From NCBI RefSeq assembly GCF_002814235.1, contig NZ_PHSU01000033.1:62001-126000 (forward strand): a DNA stretch of 64,000 bases, in the 5' to 3' direction. The notes under the pieces were generated by a model. The model was given only the letters and a program-made list of their open reading frames with translations. It had not been told where the DNA came from and did not search any database. Shown here piece by piece: positions 1 through 7,243 of the stretch; position 1 is the stretch's first letter; every line of letters begins with the position of its first letter. Both the position numbers and the translations under genes were made by a program. The DNA comes from Pseudomonas sp. QS1027 (GTDB taxonomy: Bacteria > Pseudomonadota > Gammaproteobacteria > Pseudomonadales > Pseudomonadaceae).

Positions 1-113
1 TATTTGCCGCCCATGAACAGTTGCAGGGCACTTTGAGCAAGACCCTCAAGGACGTGACCAAGAAGGCCGCGCGCTGGCGCAAGGGCGAACTGACGTTCAA
101 GGCCAGCGAGTAA
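1..113 (+). CDS. 3' end of an unidentified gene
   Basis: Only the last 36 codons are present, reading from base 3 to a TAA stop. The fragment is basic and hydrophilic (it contains TLKDVTKKAARWRKGEL), with no motif I recognise. Its stop overlaps the ATG of the next gene by one base (TAATG), so the two are very likely translationally coupled. No function is assigned because the start and most of the protein lie outside the window. Confidence 0.6.
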   Translation, partial: FAAHEQLQGTLSKTLKDVTKKAARWRKGELTFKASE

Positions 114-316
114 TGAGTTCGACCCGGGCCGAGTTCCATCGCCAGCATGTACGACAGGCCAGTGCCGAGGCCCGTCGGCTGTTCGAGCGCAAGGCCGAAC
201 TGCAGGGCGCCTGGCTCAACTGGGTGGCGGCGCAATTGTATGCCCTGGGGCCTGCCGAGTATGTCAGCATGGTCCGACGTGAGTTGCAGCAACTTCAGTC
301 GCCAGATACTCACTGA
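113..316 (+). CDS. Small conserved-looking hypothetical protein (67 aa)
   Basis: A short soluble protein rich in Arg, Glu, Gln and Ala, with predicted helical character throughout (for example EARRLFERKAELQGAWLNW) and no signal peptide or membrane segment. The ATG overlaps the stop of the preceding gene by one base, which is the main argument that it is real. I recognise no domain. It could be an accessory subunit or partner of the upstream product. A promoter-length gap of about 105 bases separates it from the next gene, so that gene probably has its own promoter. Confidence 0.6.
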   Translation: MSSTRAEFHRQHVRQASAEARRLFERKAELQGAWLNWVAAQLYALGPAEYVSMVRRELQQLQSPDTH

Positions 317-421
317 TCGCTGGCGCATCATTCCGGGAACCTCGACTACAGTTCTGCTGACTGAAGATTTCCGGGCTTTCGGATTTTTCGCCGATAGACG
401 ACCTGCGATTGAGGTAATTCC

Positions 422-1438
422 ATGAAAGGATTTCGCGCGCTGTTCGCCAGCGCCCTGGCTGTTTTCTGTATCGGCGCCATGCCGCTTGCGGTTCGGGCCG
501 CGCCCCAGCCGATCCACTTTGCCGACCTGAACTGGGAAAGTGGCAGCCTGATCACCGACATCCTGCGTTATATCGTCGAAAAGGGTTATGGCCTGCCGAC
601 CGATATGCTCCCCGGCACCACCGTGACCCTGGAAACGGCCCTGGCCAAGAATGATATCCAGGTAATCGGCGAGGAGTGGGCCGGACGCAGCCCGGTGTGG
701 GTCAAGGCTGAAGCGGCGGGCGAGGTCGTGGCGGTTGGCGATACCGTCAAGGGTGCCACCGAGGGCTGGTGGGTGCCGGAGTACGTGATCAAGGGCGATC
801 CGGAGCGTGGCATCAAGCCCCTGGCGCCGGAGCTGCACGGAGTTGCCGACCTGGCCCGCTACAAGGATGTGTTCCGCGATCCGGAGTCTCCGGATAAAGG
901 ACGCTTTCTCAACAGCCCGATCGGCTGGACATCGGAAATCGTCAACCAGCAGAAGCTCAAGGCCTACGGCCTGACCGACAGTTATGTGAACTTTCGCAGC
1001 GGCTCCGGAGCGGCGCTGGATGCGGAGATCACCTCGTCAATCCGGCGTGGCAAACCGATCCTGTTCTATTACTGGTCGCCGACGCCGCTGCTGGGCAAGT
1101 TCAAGCTGGTCCAGTTGCAGGAACCGCCTTTTGATGCCGAAGCCTGGAAGACCCTGACCGACCCGGAGAATCCCGACCCCAAGCCGAGCCGTTCCCTGGC
1201 CTCGAAGTTGAGTATTGGCGTCTCGACGCCGTTCAAGACGCAATACCCGCAGGTGCTGGCGTTTTTCGCCAAGGTCGACCTGCCGATTGATGTGTTGAAC
1301 CAGGCGCTGGCGAAAATGAGCGAAGAGCGCCTGCCGCCACGCCAGGTGACGGAGGCTTTCCTCAAGGAGCACCCGGAGGTCTGGAAGGCCTGGTTGCCCG
1401 TGGATGTGGCCAACAAGGTCGCTGCCGGCCTCAAATGA
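422..1438 (+). CDS. ABC transporter substrate-binding protein, glycine betaine/OpuAC family
   Basis: A 338-residue periplasmic binding protein. The first roughly 26 residues form a Sec signal peptide (basic start, hydrophobic core, AVRAA cleavage region). The mature part has the OpuAC/ProX pattern: a start LNWESGSLITDILRYIVEK, an early EEWAGRSPVW segment and the mid-protein GWWVPEY and GWTSEIVNQQ segments. The family binds betaine, choline or related quaternary amines and delivers them to an ABC permease. No permease or ATPase gene is adjacent, so it is either an orphan receptor or works with a transporter encoded elsewhere; the exact ligand cannot be read from sequence. The ATG is preceded by GAGG-like bases. 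It converges on the oxidoreductase gene, with 16 bases between stops. Confidence 0.85.
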   Translation: MKGFRALFASALAVFCIGAMPLAVRAAPQPIHFADLNWESGSLITDILRYIVEKGYGLPTDMLPGTTVTLETALAKNDIQVIGEEWAGRSPVWVKAEAAGEVVAVGDTVKGATEGWWVPEYVIKGDPERGIKPLAPELHGVADLARYKDVFRDPESPDKGRFLNSPIGWTSEIVNQQKLKAYGLTDSYVNFRSGSGAALDAEITSSIRRGKPILFYYWSPTPLLGKFKLVQLQEPPFDAEAWKTLTDPENPDPKPSRSLASKLSIGVSTPFKTQYPQVLAFFAKVDLPIDVLNQALAKMSEERLPPRQVTEAFLKEHPEVWKAWLPVDVANKVAAGLK

Positions 1439-1454
1439 TGCCGGCAGGCGGGTT

Positions 1455-2576
1455 TTACAGCTCGCTGACGTCGACCCAGCGCCGCTCGCTGGCTGCCCGG
1501 CGAATCGTCGTCGCCAGGCGCTCCACTTGCCAGGCCTCTTCGAAGTCGGTCCCTGTCCGGCCTTTGCCGGCCAGTGCCTCGATCAGCGCCTGGACCTCCA
1601 GGGCCTTGAGTTCGTTGTAACCCAACTGATGGCCGGCGGCCGGGCTGAAGGCCGCGTAACGCGGTAGATGCGGCCCGGCCAGCAGGCGCTGGAAACCGTT
1701 CTGGCCGGCGCGGCAGAGTTGCAGTTCGTTCAGGCGCTCCTGGTCGAAGGCCAGGGTGCCCCGGGTGCCGCTGATCTCGAAGCTCAGGTGGTTCTTGTAG
1801 CCGTGCTTGAGCCAGCTGCTGCTGATCGCGCCCCGGGCGCCATTGGCGAAACGCAGCAGGGCGTGGACCTGGTCGTCGACGGCAATCGTGCGGGTCTCCA
1901 GGCTGCCGGCACTGGCCGGGCGCTGTCCATGGACGGTGCGGGTGTCGGCACACACGGCGGTGATATCGCCGAGCAGATAGCGGGCCATGGCCAGCAGATG
2001 GCTGCCCAGGTCGGCCAGGGCGCCGCCGGCATGCTGCGCTTCGCAGCGCCAGGACCAGGGCGAGGTCGGGTCGGCCATGAAGTCTTCGCTGAATTCACCC
2101 TGGAAACCGACGATCTCCCCCAGTTCGCCGCTCTGGATCAGCTCGCGGGCCAGGTCGATCATCGGGTTGTGCTGGTAGTTGTAGCCCACGCGGGTGACCA
2201 CGCCGGCCTGGCGGGCGGCGTCACGCATTTGCGTGGCCTGATCCAGGTCGACCGCCAGGGGTTTTTCGCAGTACACCGCCTTGCCCGCCGCGAGGGCGGC
2301 CATGGCCATGGGGAAATGCAGGTGATTGGGCGTGGTGATGGCCACCACCCCGACCCGGGGATCGTCAATCAGCTGTTGCCAGTCGCCGTAGGCTTGCTCG
2401 AAACCCCAGGCCTGGGCGCAGGATTCGGCACGCTGGGCGTCGGCGTCCGCCAGTGCCACCAGGCGCAGCTTCAGCGGCAGTTCGAATACGGCGCTGGCAT
2501 TGTGAAATGCCAGCGCGTGGGCACGGCCCATAAAGCCCGTGCCGATCAAGCCTATTCCCAACTCGTCCATCACCAC
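1455..2576 (-). CDS. Gfo/Idh/MocA family oxidoreductase
   Basis: A 373-residue NAD(P)-dependent oxidoreductase. The N-terminal Rossmann fold begins GIGLIGTGFMGRAHA. The EKP motif (VYCEKPLAVDLDQA, near residue 100) supplies the lysine-proline pair typical of the family, and the C-terminal alpha/beta domain carries ADLGSHLLAMARYLLG with the catalytic-region histidine. Members oxidise sugars, inositols or their derivatives, but the substrate is not evident here. The second methionine (MVMDE) is an equally good start. It lies downstream of the SDR gene on the same strand across an AT-rich 83-base gap containing a perfect palindrome, so it may be separately regulated. Confidence 0.88.
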   Translation of the reverse strand: MVMDELGIGLIGTGFMGRAHALAFHNASAVFELPLKLRLVALADADAQRAESCAQAWGFEQAYGDWQQLIDDPRVGVVAITTPNHLHFPMAMAALAAGKAVYCEKPLAVDLDQATQMRDAARQAGVVTRVGYNYQHNPMIDLARELIQSGELGEIVGFQGEFSEDFMADPTSPWSWRCEAQHAGGALADLGSHLLAMARYLLGDITAVCADTRTVHGQRPASAGSLETRTIAVDDQVHALLRFANGARGAISSSWLKHGYKNHLSFEISGTRGTLAFDQERLNELQLCRAGQNGFQRLLAGPHLPRYAAFSPAAGHQLGYNELKALEVQALIEALAGKGRTGTDFEEAWQVERLATTIRRAASERRWVDVSEL

Positions 2577-2613
2577 GCCCTCTGATTATTATTTTCAGGA
2601 AGGGCTATTTATA

Positions 2614-2625
2614 GAATTTAAATTC
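2614..2625. promoter_or_regulatory. 12-bp perfect palindrome in AT-rich leader of the Gfo/Idh gene
   Basis: The sequence GAATTTAAATTC is self-complementary and sits 38 bases upstream of the oxidoreductase start, within an 83-base stretch far richer in A+T than the flanking genes. A further ATTC...GAAT pair follows within 25 bases. The position suits an operator or an AT-rich promoter, but no regulator family can be assigned. Confidence 0.35.
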
Positions 2626-2659
2626 AATAAATTCAACTGATGGAATTTTTATTTCGATA

Positions 2660-3427
2660 TCAGGACAGGAAACCACCGTCCACGTTCAGCGCCACCCCGG
2701 TAGTGTAGCTGGAGGCATCGCTGGCCAGGTACAGCACCGCTCCGGCCATTTCGCTCGGTGCGGCAACACGCTTGAGAGGGATCTGTTGCAGGGCGGTCTT
2801 GAGGATCGCTTCGTTGCCGACCAGGGCCGAGGCGAACTTGGTGTCGGTCAGGCCCGGGAGCAGGGCGTTGCAACGGATGCCGAACTGCGCGCACTCCTTG
2901 GCGAAGACCTTGGTCATGTTGATCACGGCAGCCTTGGTCACCGAATAGATGCCCTGGAAGATGCCCGGGGAAATACCGTTGATCGAGGCCACGTTGATGA
3001 TGCTGCCACCGCCGTGTTCGCGCATCAGCTTGCCGGCTTCCACCGACATGAAGAAGTAGCCGCGGATGTTAACGTCGACGGTTTTCTGGAAGGCGCCGAG
3101 GTCGGTGTCCAGCACGTTGCAGAACTGCGGGTTGGTGGCGGCGTTGTTGACCAGGATGTCCAGGCGCCCGAACTGCTCACGGATACCGGCGAAGACCTGG
3201 CTGATCTGTTCCATTTCGCCGATATGGCAGGCGATGGCGGTGGCCTTGCCGCCGTCGGCGATGATCGCATCGGCCACGTGCTGGCAACCTTCGAGCTTGC
3301 GGCTCGAGACGATCACATGGGCGCCTTGCTGGGCCAGCAGCTTGGCAATGGCCTCGCCGATACCGCGGCTGGCGCCGGAAACAAAGGCGATCTTGCCGTC
3401 GAGGTCGAACAACTGGGTCTTGGACAT
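2660..3427 (-). CDS. Short-chain dehydrogenase/reductase (SDR)
   Basis: A 255-residue classical SDR. Visible are the cofactor motif VSGASRGIGEA (TGxxxGxG type), NNAAT after the fourth strand, the catalytic serine in INVASINGIS, and YSVTKAA supplying the catalytic Tyr and Lys. The C-terminal YTTGVALNVDGGF is typical of the family. The enzyme reduces or oxidises an alcohol/ketone with NAD(P); similarity to 3-oxoacyl reductases and the neighbouring phosphotransferase and SCP2 genes suggest an acyl or lipid substrate, which is an inference. It is 26 bases downstream of the phosphotransferase gene, consistent with one operon. Confidence 0.9.
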   Translation of the reverse strand: MSKTQLFDLDGKIAFVSGASRGIGEAIAKLLAQQGAHVIVSSRKLEGCQHVADAIIADGGKATAIACHIGEMEQISQVFAGIREQFGRLDILVNNAATNPQFCNVLDTDLGAFQKTVDVNIRGYFFMSVEAGKLMREHGGGSIINVASINGISPGIFQGIYSVTKAAVINMTKVFAKECAQFGIRCNALLPGLTDTKFASALVGNEAILKTALQQIPLKRVAAPSEMAGAVLYLASDASSYTTGVALNVDGGFLS

Positions 3428-3453
3428 GGTGATTTTCCTGGTTGTAGGCGCGG

Positions 3454-4521
3454 TCAGAGGCTGGACGACTGGATGACCTTCAGGCTCATCTGCTCCAGCA
3501 GCTTGTTCATGTGAATGAACTGCGCGAAGCGTTTGTCCTGGGTCTGGCCGTGGAAGAAGCGGTAGTAGATCTGCTGCACGATGCCGGCCAGGCGGAACAG
3601 GCCGTAGGTGTAGTAGAAGTCGAAGTTGTCGATGGCGATCCCCGAGCGTTCGGCGTAGTAGTCGACGAACTGGCGGCGGGTCAGCATGCCGGGCGCGTGG
3701 CTTGGCTGGCGGCGCATCAATTGCACCGGGGCCGGGTCGCCAGCTTCGATCCAGTAGGCCAGGGTGTTGCCCAGGTCCATCAGCGGATTGCCGATGGTGG
3801 TCAGTTCCCAGTCGAGTACGCCGATGATCTGCATCGGGTTGTGGGGATCGAGGATCACGTTGTCGAAGCGGTAGTCGTTGTGCACGATGCTCGAGGTCGG
3901 ATGGTCGGCGGGCATCTTGTCGTTGAGCCAGCTGCGTACCGCTTCCCAGCTCGGCGCGTCAGGGGTCAGGGCTTTTTCGTAACGCTCGCTCCAGCCACGG
4001 ATCTGCCGCTCGACGTAGCCTTCGGGCTTGCCCAGATCAGCCAGGCCGCAGGCCGTGTAGTCGACCTGGTGCAGTTCGACCATGCGGTCGATGAAGCTCT
4101 TGCACAGGGTTTCGGTCTGCGCGGCGTCCAGGCCCAGTTCCGGCGGCAGGTCGGAGCGCAGGATAATGCCCTCGACCCGCTGCATCACATAGAACTCGGC
4201 GCCGATCACCGATTCGTCGGTGCAGTGCACGTAGGCCTTGGGGCAGTACGGGAAACCGTCCTTGAGCTGGTTGAGGATACGGAATTCGCGGCCCATGTCG
4301 TGGGCGGACTTGGCCTTGTGACCGAACGGCGGCCGGCGCAGGACAAATTCCTGTTCCGGGTAGCGGATCAGGTAGGTCAGGTTCGAGGCGCCGCCGGGGA
4401 ACTGGCTGATGGTCGGCAGGCCATGCAGGCCCGGAATATGGGCCTTGAGGTACGGGTCGATCAAACCGGCATCCAGCTCTTCGCCGGCACGGATACGGGT
4501 GGACTGGTCAGTAAGCGTCAT
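3454..4521 (-). CDS. Phosphotransferase family protein (APH/ACAD10-like kinase)
   Basis: A 355-residue aminoglycoside-phosphotransferase-fold protein of the type found fused to acyl-CoA dehydrogenases in ACAD10/11. The glycine-rich N-lobe segment (FPGGASNLTYLIRY) is followed by VLRRPP, the catalytic loop HNDYRFDN (HxDxxxxN) around residue 217, and the metal-binding LDWELTTIGNPLMDLG. The family phosphorylates hydroxyl groups, and ACAD10/11 relatives act on 4-hydroxyacyl-CoAs, so a role in hydroxy-acid or lipid catabolism is plausible. An antibiotic-resistance role is unlikely given the subfamily and neighbours. The gene lies just upstream of the SDR gene on the same strand. Confidence 0.85.
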   Translation of the reverse strand: MTLTDQSTRIRAGEELDAGLIDPYLKAHIPGLHGLPTISQFPGGASNLTYLIRYPEQEFVLRRPPFGHKAKSAHDMGREFRILNQLKDGFPYCPKAYVHCTDESVIGAEFYVMQRVEGIILRSDLPPELGLDAAQTETLCKSFIDRMVELHQVDYTACGLADLGKPEGYVERQIRGWSERYEKALTPDAPSWEAVRSWLNDKMPADHPTSSIVHNDYRFDNVILDPHNPMQIIGVLDWELTTIGNPLMDLGNTLAYWIEAGDPAPVQLMRRQPSHAPGMLTRRQFVDYYAERSGIAIDNFDFYYTYGLFRLAGIVQQIYYRFFHGQTQDKRFAQFIHMNKLLEQMSLKVIQSSSL

Positions 4522-4690
4522 GCTTATCCCTTCTGCTTATTCTGGAGGCCAGAGATTATTGACTAATCTAATGCTCGCCCTGTCTGCCTACAAGCGCGCT
4601 CCGCTGTTATAGGCCGGGGTGTTGCAGGATGATCAGCGTGCCTGATAGGCCCGCGTAGAGGGAAAGCGCTGCTTGGCAAGAATGCCCATT

Positions 4691-4715
4691 GCCGGAGCAG
4701 GCTTGCTCGCGACGG
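4691..4715. repeat. Degenerate REP-like element
   Basis: GCCGGAGCAGGCTTGCTCGCG resembles the extragenic palindromic repeat common in fluorescent pseudomonads (GAGC..GCTTGCTC core followed by GCGA). It lies in the intergenic gap and contains the near-palindrome GAGCAGGCTTGCTC. It has no intact inverted partner nearby, so it looks like a remnant rather than a full REPIN. Confidence 0.45.
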
Positions 4716-4731
4716 TGGTGGATATAACGCA

Positions 4732-4784
4732 CGAAACCCGATGCCCGCGATGCCTGGGTGGGCATTGCGGGCTATCGGGTTTCG
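4732..4784. repeat. Long inverted repeat (about 24-bp stem) downstream of the SCP2 gene
   Basis: Outer arms CGAAACCCGAT and ATCGGGTTTCG are perfectly complementary. They continue inward as GCCCGCGATGCC and GGCATTGCGGGC with single mismatches, leaving a 5-6 base loop. It lies 20 bases past the SCP2 stop on the minus strand. No uridine tract follows on either strand, so it is a terminator or RNA-stabilising hairpin only by position. Confidence 0.55.
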
Positions 4785-4803
4785 ACTGTTCTGCGGGCGT
4801 GGA

Positions 4804-5118
4804 TCAGCTCGGGAACAGCTCGCTCAGCTTCATCGACAGCATCATGTCGCCTTCAACGCGCAGCTTGCCGCCCATGAATGCCTGCATGCCGTCGGTTTCG
4901 CCGCTGACGATGCCTTTCATGGTCTCGCCGTCAGTCACCAGGGTCACGTTGGCGTCCGGGTTTTCGCCTTCCAGCAGTTCGCAGGTGCCGTTCTTGACGA
5001 TCAGCGAGAAGTGCTGGGTGTCATCGATACGGAAACCGAAGACAACGTCCAGGCCAGCGGCGGCGGCTGGGTTGAACTTGTGTCGCATTGCTTCTACGGC
5101 GTGGGCTACAGAGGTCAT
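4804..5118 (-). CDS. SCP2 sterol-binding domain protein
   Basis: A 104-residue protein consisting of one SCP2 domain. The central strands and turns carry VFGFRIDDTQHFSLIVKNGTCEL and ANVTLVTDGETMKGIVSGETDGMQAFMGGKLRVEGDMMLSMKL, the usual core of the fold. Such domains bind hydrophobic acyl chains or sterol-like ligands in the cytoplasm. It lies 60 bases downstream of the histidine phosphatase and upstream of the phosphotransferase and SDR on the same strand, supporting a common lipid or acyl-CoA role (inference). A long hairpin after its stop may separate it from the downstream pair. Confidence 0.88.
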   Translation of the reverse strand: MTSVAHAVEAMRHKFNPAAAAGLDVVFGFRIDDTQHFSLIVKNGTCELLEGENPDANVTLVTDGETMKGIVSGETDGMQAFMGGKLRVEGDMMLSMKLSELFPS

Positions 5119-5178
5119 GGTTCGATCCTTTTATGGGTAAATACGGCAACGACCCCAAGGGTCACGGTTGGCCGGAGC

Positions 5179-5889
5179 TTATCGAAAGGTGATCAGCTCC
5201 GGGGCCTTCATCAGTTGCAGGTGCGCTTGACTGTTGAAGGAAGCCAGGGCCACCTCGCGACCGCGAAACTTGAGCTGGTTGAGCGAGGTGTTGACGATCT
5301 GCCAGTTCAGCTCGAAGGCTTCCCTGGCTGGAATATGGGTGATCAGGTGGAGCAGGGCGGTGATGGTTCCGCCAGAGGTGAACACGGCGATTTTCTGGCT
5401 GTTGTCGGCCTGCTCGAGAATCCGCCGCAGCCCGCCCTCGACCCGGGCGACAAACCCCAGCCAGCTTTCCAGCTCCGGGGTGTCATGCTTGCCGCTGAGC
5501 CAGCGCTCGATGATCAGGGCGAACAGGCGCTGGAACTCGCCACGGTTTTGCGCGGCGTTGCGCAGGATGTGCAGGGCTTCGGGTTCTTCCGGCAGCAGGC
5601 CGGGCAACAGCGCGCGGATCACCGCGTCGGCGTCGAACTCGTTGAAGGCCGCATCGGTTTCCAGGGGCGGGACCAGCAGGCCGGTGGCGTCGCACTGCTG
5701 CAGGGCGATGCGCGCGGTGTCCTGCTGGCGGCGCAGGTCGCCGGCCAGGCAGCGGTCGAAGCTCAGGCCGAGGTCGGCCAGATGCTTGCCGAGGACCTCG
5801 GCCTGACGAATGCCGACCGCTGACAGGACGTCGTAGTCGTCCGCACCGAAGGAAGCCTGGCCATGTCGAATCAGATAAATGCTGCCCAC
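5179..5889 (-). CDS. Histidine phosphatase family protein (phosphoglycerate mutase-like)
   Basis: A 236-residue protein. The phosphohistidine motif IYLIRHGQASF is near residue 10, and the second-half motif VFTSGGTITALLHL supplies the usual acid/base region, although the second catalytic His is not obvious there. The family removes phosphate from small molecules or proteins. The start chosen is GTG (GSIYLIRHG), because the frame stays open far upstream without any conserved residues while this codon sits just before the catalytic motif. It is the first gene of the minus-strand group with the SCP2 protein, and is divergent from sohB. The substrate is unknown. Confidence 0.85.
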   Translation of the reverse strand: MGSIYLIRHGQASFGADDYDVLSAVGIRQAEVLGKHLADLGLSFDRCLAGDLRRQQDTARIALQQCDATGLLVPPLETDAAFNEFDADAVIRALLPGLLPEEPEALHILRNAAQNRGEFQRLFALIIERWLSGKHDTPELESWLGFVARVEGGLRRILEQADNSQKIAVFTSGGTITALLHLITHIPAREAFELNWQIVNTSLNQLKFRGREVALASFNSQAHLQLMKAPELITFR

Positions 5890-5960
5890 GTCCGCGTCGT
5901 CCCGGTACGTTGAAGGTCTGGCGAGGTTATGAGGATGACGGAAGCCTGTCAATAAAAAAA

Positions 5961-5974
5961 CATACGCTCGTTTG
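5961..5974. promoter_or_regulatory. Operator-like inverted repeat in histidine phosphatase-sohB divergent region
   Basis: CATACG-CT-CGTTTG is a 6-2-6 inverted repeat with one mismatch inside an A/T-rich stretch between two divergent genes. This layout is common for TetR-type operators, but no regulator gene is adjacent, so the call is tentative. Confidence 0.25.
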
Positions 5975-6096
5975 AAATGTTTGTTAGAGACACAATTCAG
6001 GCGGTGCCACAACTGGCCGCAAGGCCGCCTCGACGGTATGCTGGGTCGTCGTGAGTCCCCACAGCCGGGGGCCGCCTGGTTTTGTAAGGAGTCACC

Positions 6097-7119
6097 GTGG
6101 AGTTTCTTGCCGAGTACGCAAGTTTTCTGGCTAAAACCGTTACCCTGGTCATTGCAATCGTCGTGGTCCTGGTGACCGCGGCCACGCTGCGCAGCAAAGG
6201 TCGGCGCAGGTCGGCGGGGCAGTTGCAGGTCAGCAAGCTCAACGATTTCTACAAGGGCCTGCGCGAGCGCCTGGAGCAGAGCCTGTTCGACAAGGACCAG
6301 CTCAAGACCCTGCGCAAGCAGCAGGCCAAGAGCGAGAAAAAACACAAGAAGCAGCCGGAGTCCAAGCCGCGGGTATTCGTGCTGGATTTCGACGGCGATA
6401 TCAAGGCTTCGGCCACCGAAAGCCTGCGCCACGAGATTACCGCATTGCTCAGCCTGGCCACGCCCAAGGATGAAGTGGTGTTGCGCCTGGAAAGCGGCGG
6501 CGGCATGGTCCACAGCTATGGCCTGGCCTCCTCGCAACTGGCGCGTATCCGTCAGGCCGGCGTCCCGCTGACCATCTGCATCGACAAGGTCGCGGCCAGC
6601 GGCGGCTACATGATGGCCTGCATCGGCGACAAGATCATCAGTGCGCCTTTTGCCATCCTCGGTTCGATTGGCGTGGTGGCGCAGTTGCCCAACGTCAACA
6701 AGCTGCTGAAGAAGCACGATATCGATTTCGAAGTGCTGACCGCTGGCGAGTACAAACGTACCTTGACCGTGTTTGGCGAAAACACCGAAAAAGGTCGTGA
6801 GAAGTTTCAGCAGGACCTGGACATTACCCATCGCCTGTTCAAGAACTTCGTCTCGCAGTACCGTCCGCAACTGGCCATCGATGAAGTGGCGACCGGCGAA
6901 ATCTGGCTGGGTGTGGCGGCCCTGGACAAACAGTTGGTGGATGAACTGAAGACCAGCGATGAATACCTGGCCGACCGGGCAAAAAGTGCCGAGTTGTTTC
7001 ACCTGCATTATGCCGAACGCAAGAGCCTGCAAGAGCGGGTCGGTCTGGCGGCCAGCAGCTCGCTGGAGCGTGTGCTGGTCAATGGGTGGGGTCGTTTGAC
7101 CCAGCAACGTTTCTGGTAA
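6097..7119 (+). CDS. sohB: SohB-type inner-membrane signal peptide peptidase-like protease
   Basis: A 340-residue S49-family peptidase. The N-terminal membrane segment (residues about 12-30, VTLVIAIVVVLVTAATL) is followed by a charged linker and the SppA-like core. The nucleophile is Ser168 in VAASGGYMMA and the general base Lys220 in GEYKRTLTVFGE, matching the Ser-Lys dyad of SppA/SohB. LESGGGMVHSYG is the usual oxyanion-region motif. The length matches SohB (about 340-350). The enzyme is expected to cleave residual signal peptides or membrane protein fragments at the inner membrane. A 13-bp perfect hairpin follows the stop. Confidence 0.93.
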   Translation: MEFLAEYASFLAKTVTLVIAIVVVLVTAATLRSKGRRRSAGQLQVSKLNDFYKGLRERLEQSLFDKDQLKTLRKQQAKSEKKHKKQPESKPRVFVLDFDGDIKASATESLRHEITALLSLATPKDEVVLRLESGGGMVHSYGLASSQLARIRQAGVPLTICIDKVAASGGYMMACIGDKIISAPFAILGSIGVVAQLPNVNKLLKKHDIDFEVLTAGEYKRTLTVFGENTEKGREKFQQDLDITHRLFKNFVSQYRPQLAIDEVATGEIWLGVAALDKQLVDELKTSDEYLADRAKSAELFHLHYAERKSLQERVGLAASSSLERVLVNGWGRLTQQRFW

Positions 7120-7130
7120 ACCGCTACCTT

Positions 7131-7166
7131 GATGGTTTCTGTCGATCGCCCCGGACAGAAACCATC
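7131..7166 (+). terminator. Hairpin after sohB
   Basis: Perfect 13-bp arms (GATGGTTTCTGTC and its complement) around a 10-base loop begin 12 bases after the sohB stop. The 3' side is followed by CCCCCTC rather than a T-run, so it is either a weak intrinsic terminator or an mRNA-stabilising structure. Confidence 0.5.
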
Positions 7167-7243
7167 CCCCTCAATAAGTACCTCCTCTCCCCGCCAGGCG
7201 CTCAATAAGCTGGAATCTCTAATGGATATCCAGGTTGATTGCC

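Noticed and set aside
3454..4521. Aminoglycoside resistance gene
   Set aside because: The APH fold is of the ACAD10-like phosphotransferase subfamily and sits in a lipid-type operon, so resistance is unlikely.
5890..7107. Extension of the histidine phosphatase frame across sohB on the opposite strand
   Set aside because: It would overlap sohB entirely with a low-complexity translation; the GTG before IYLIRHG is the sensible start.
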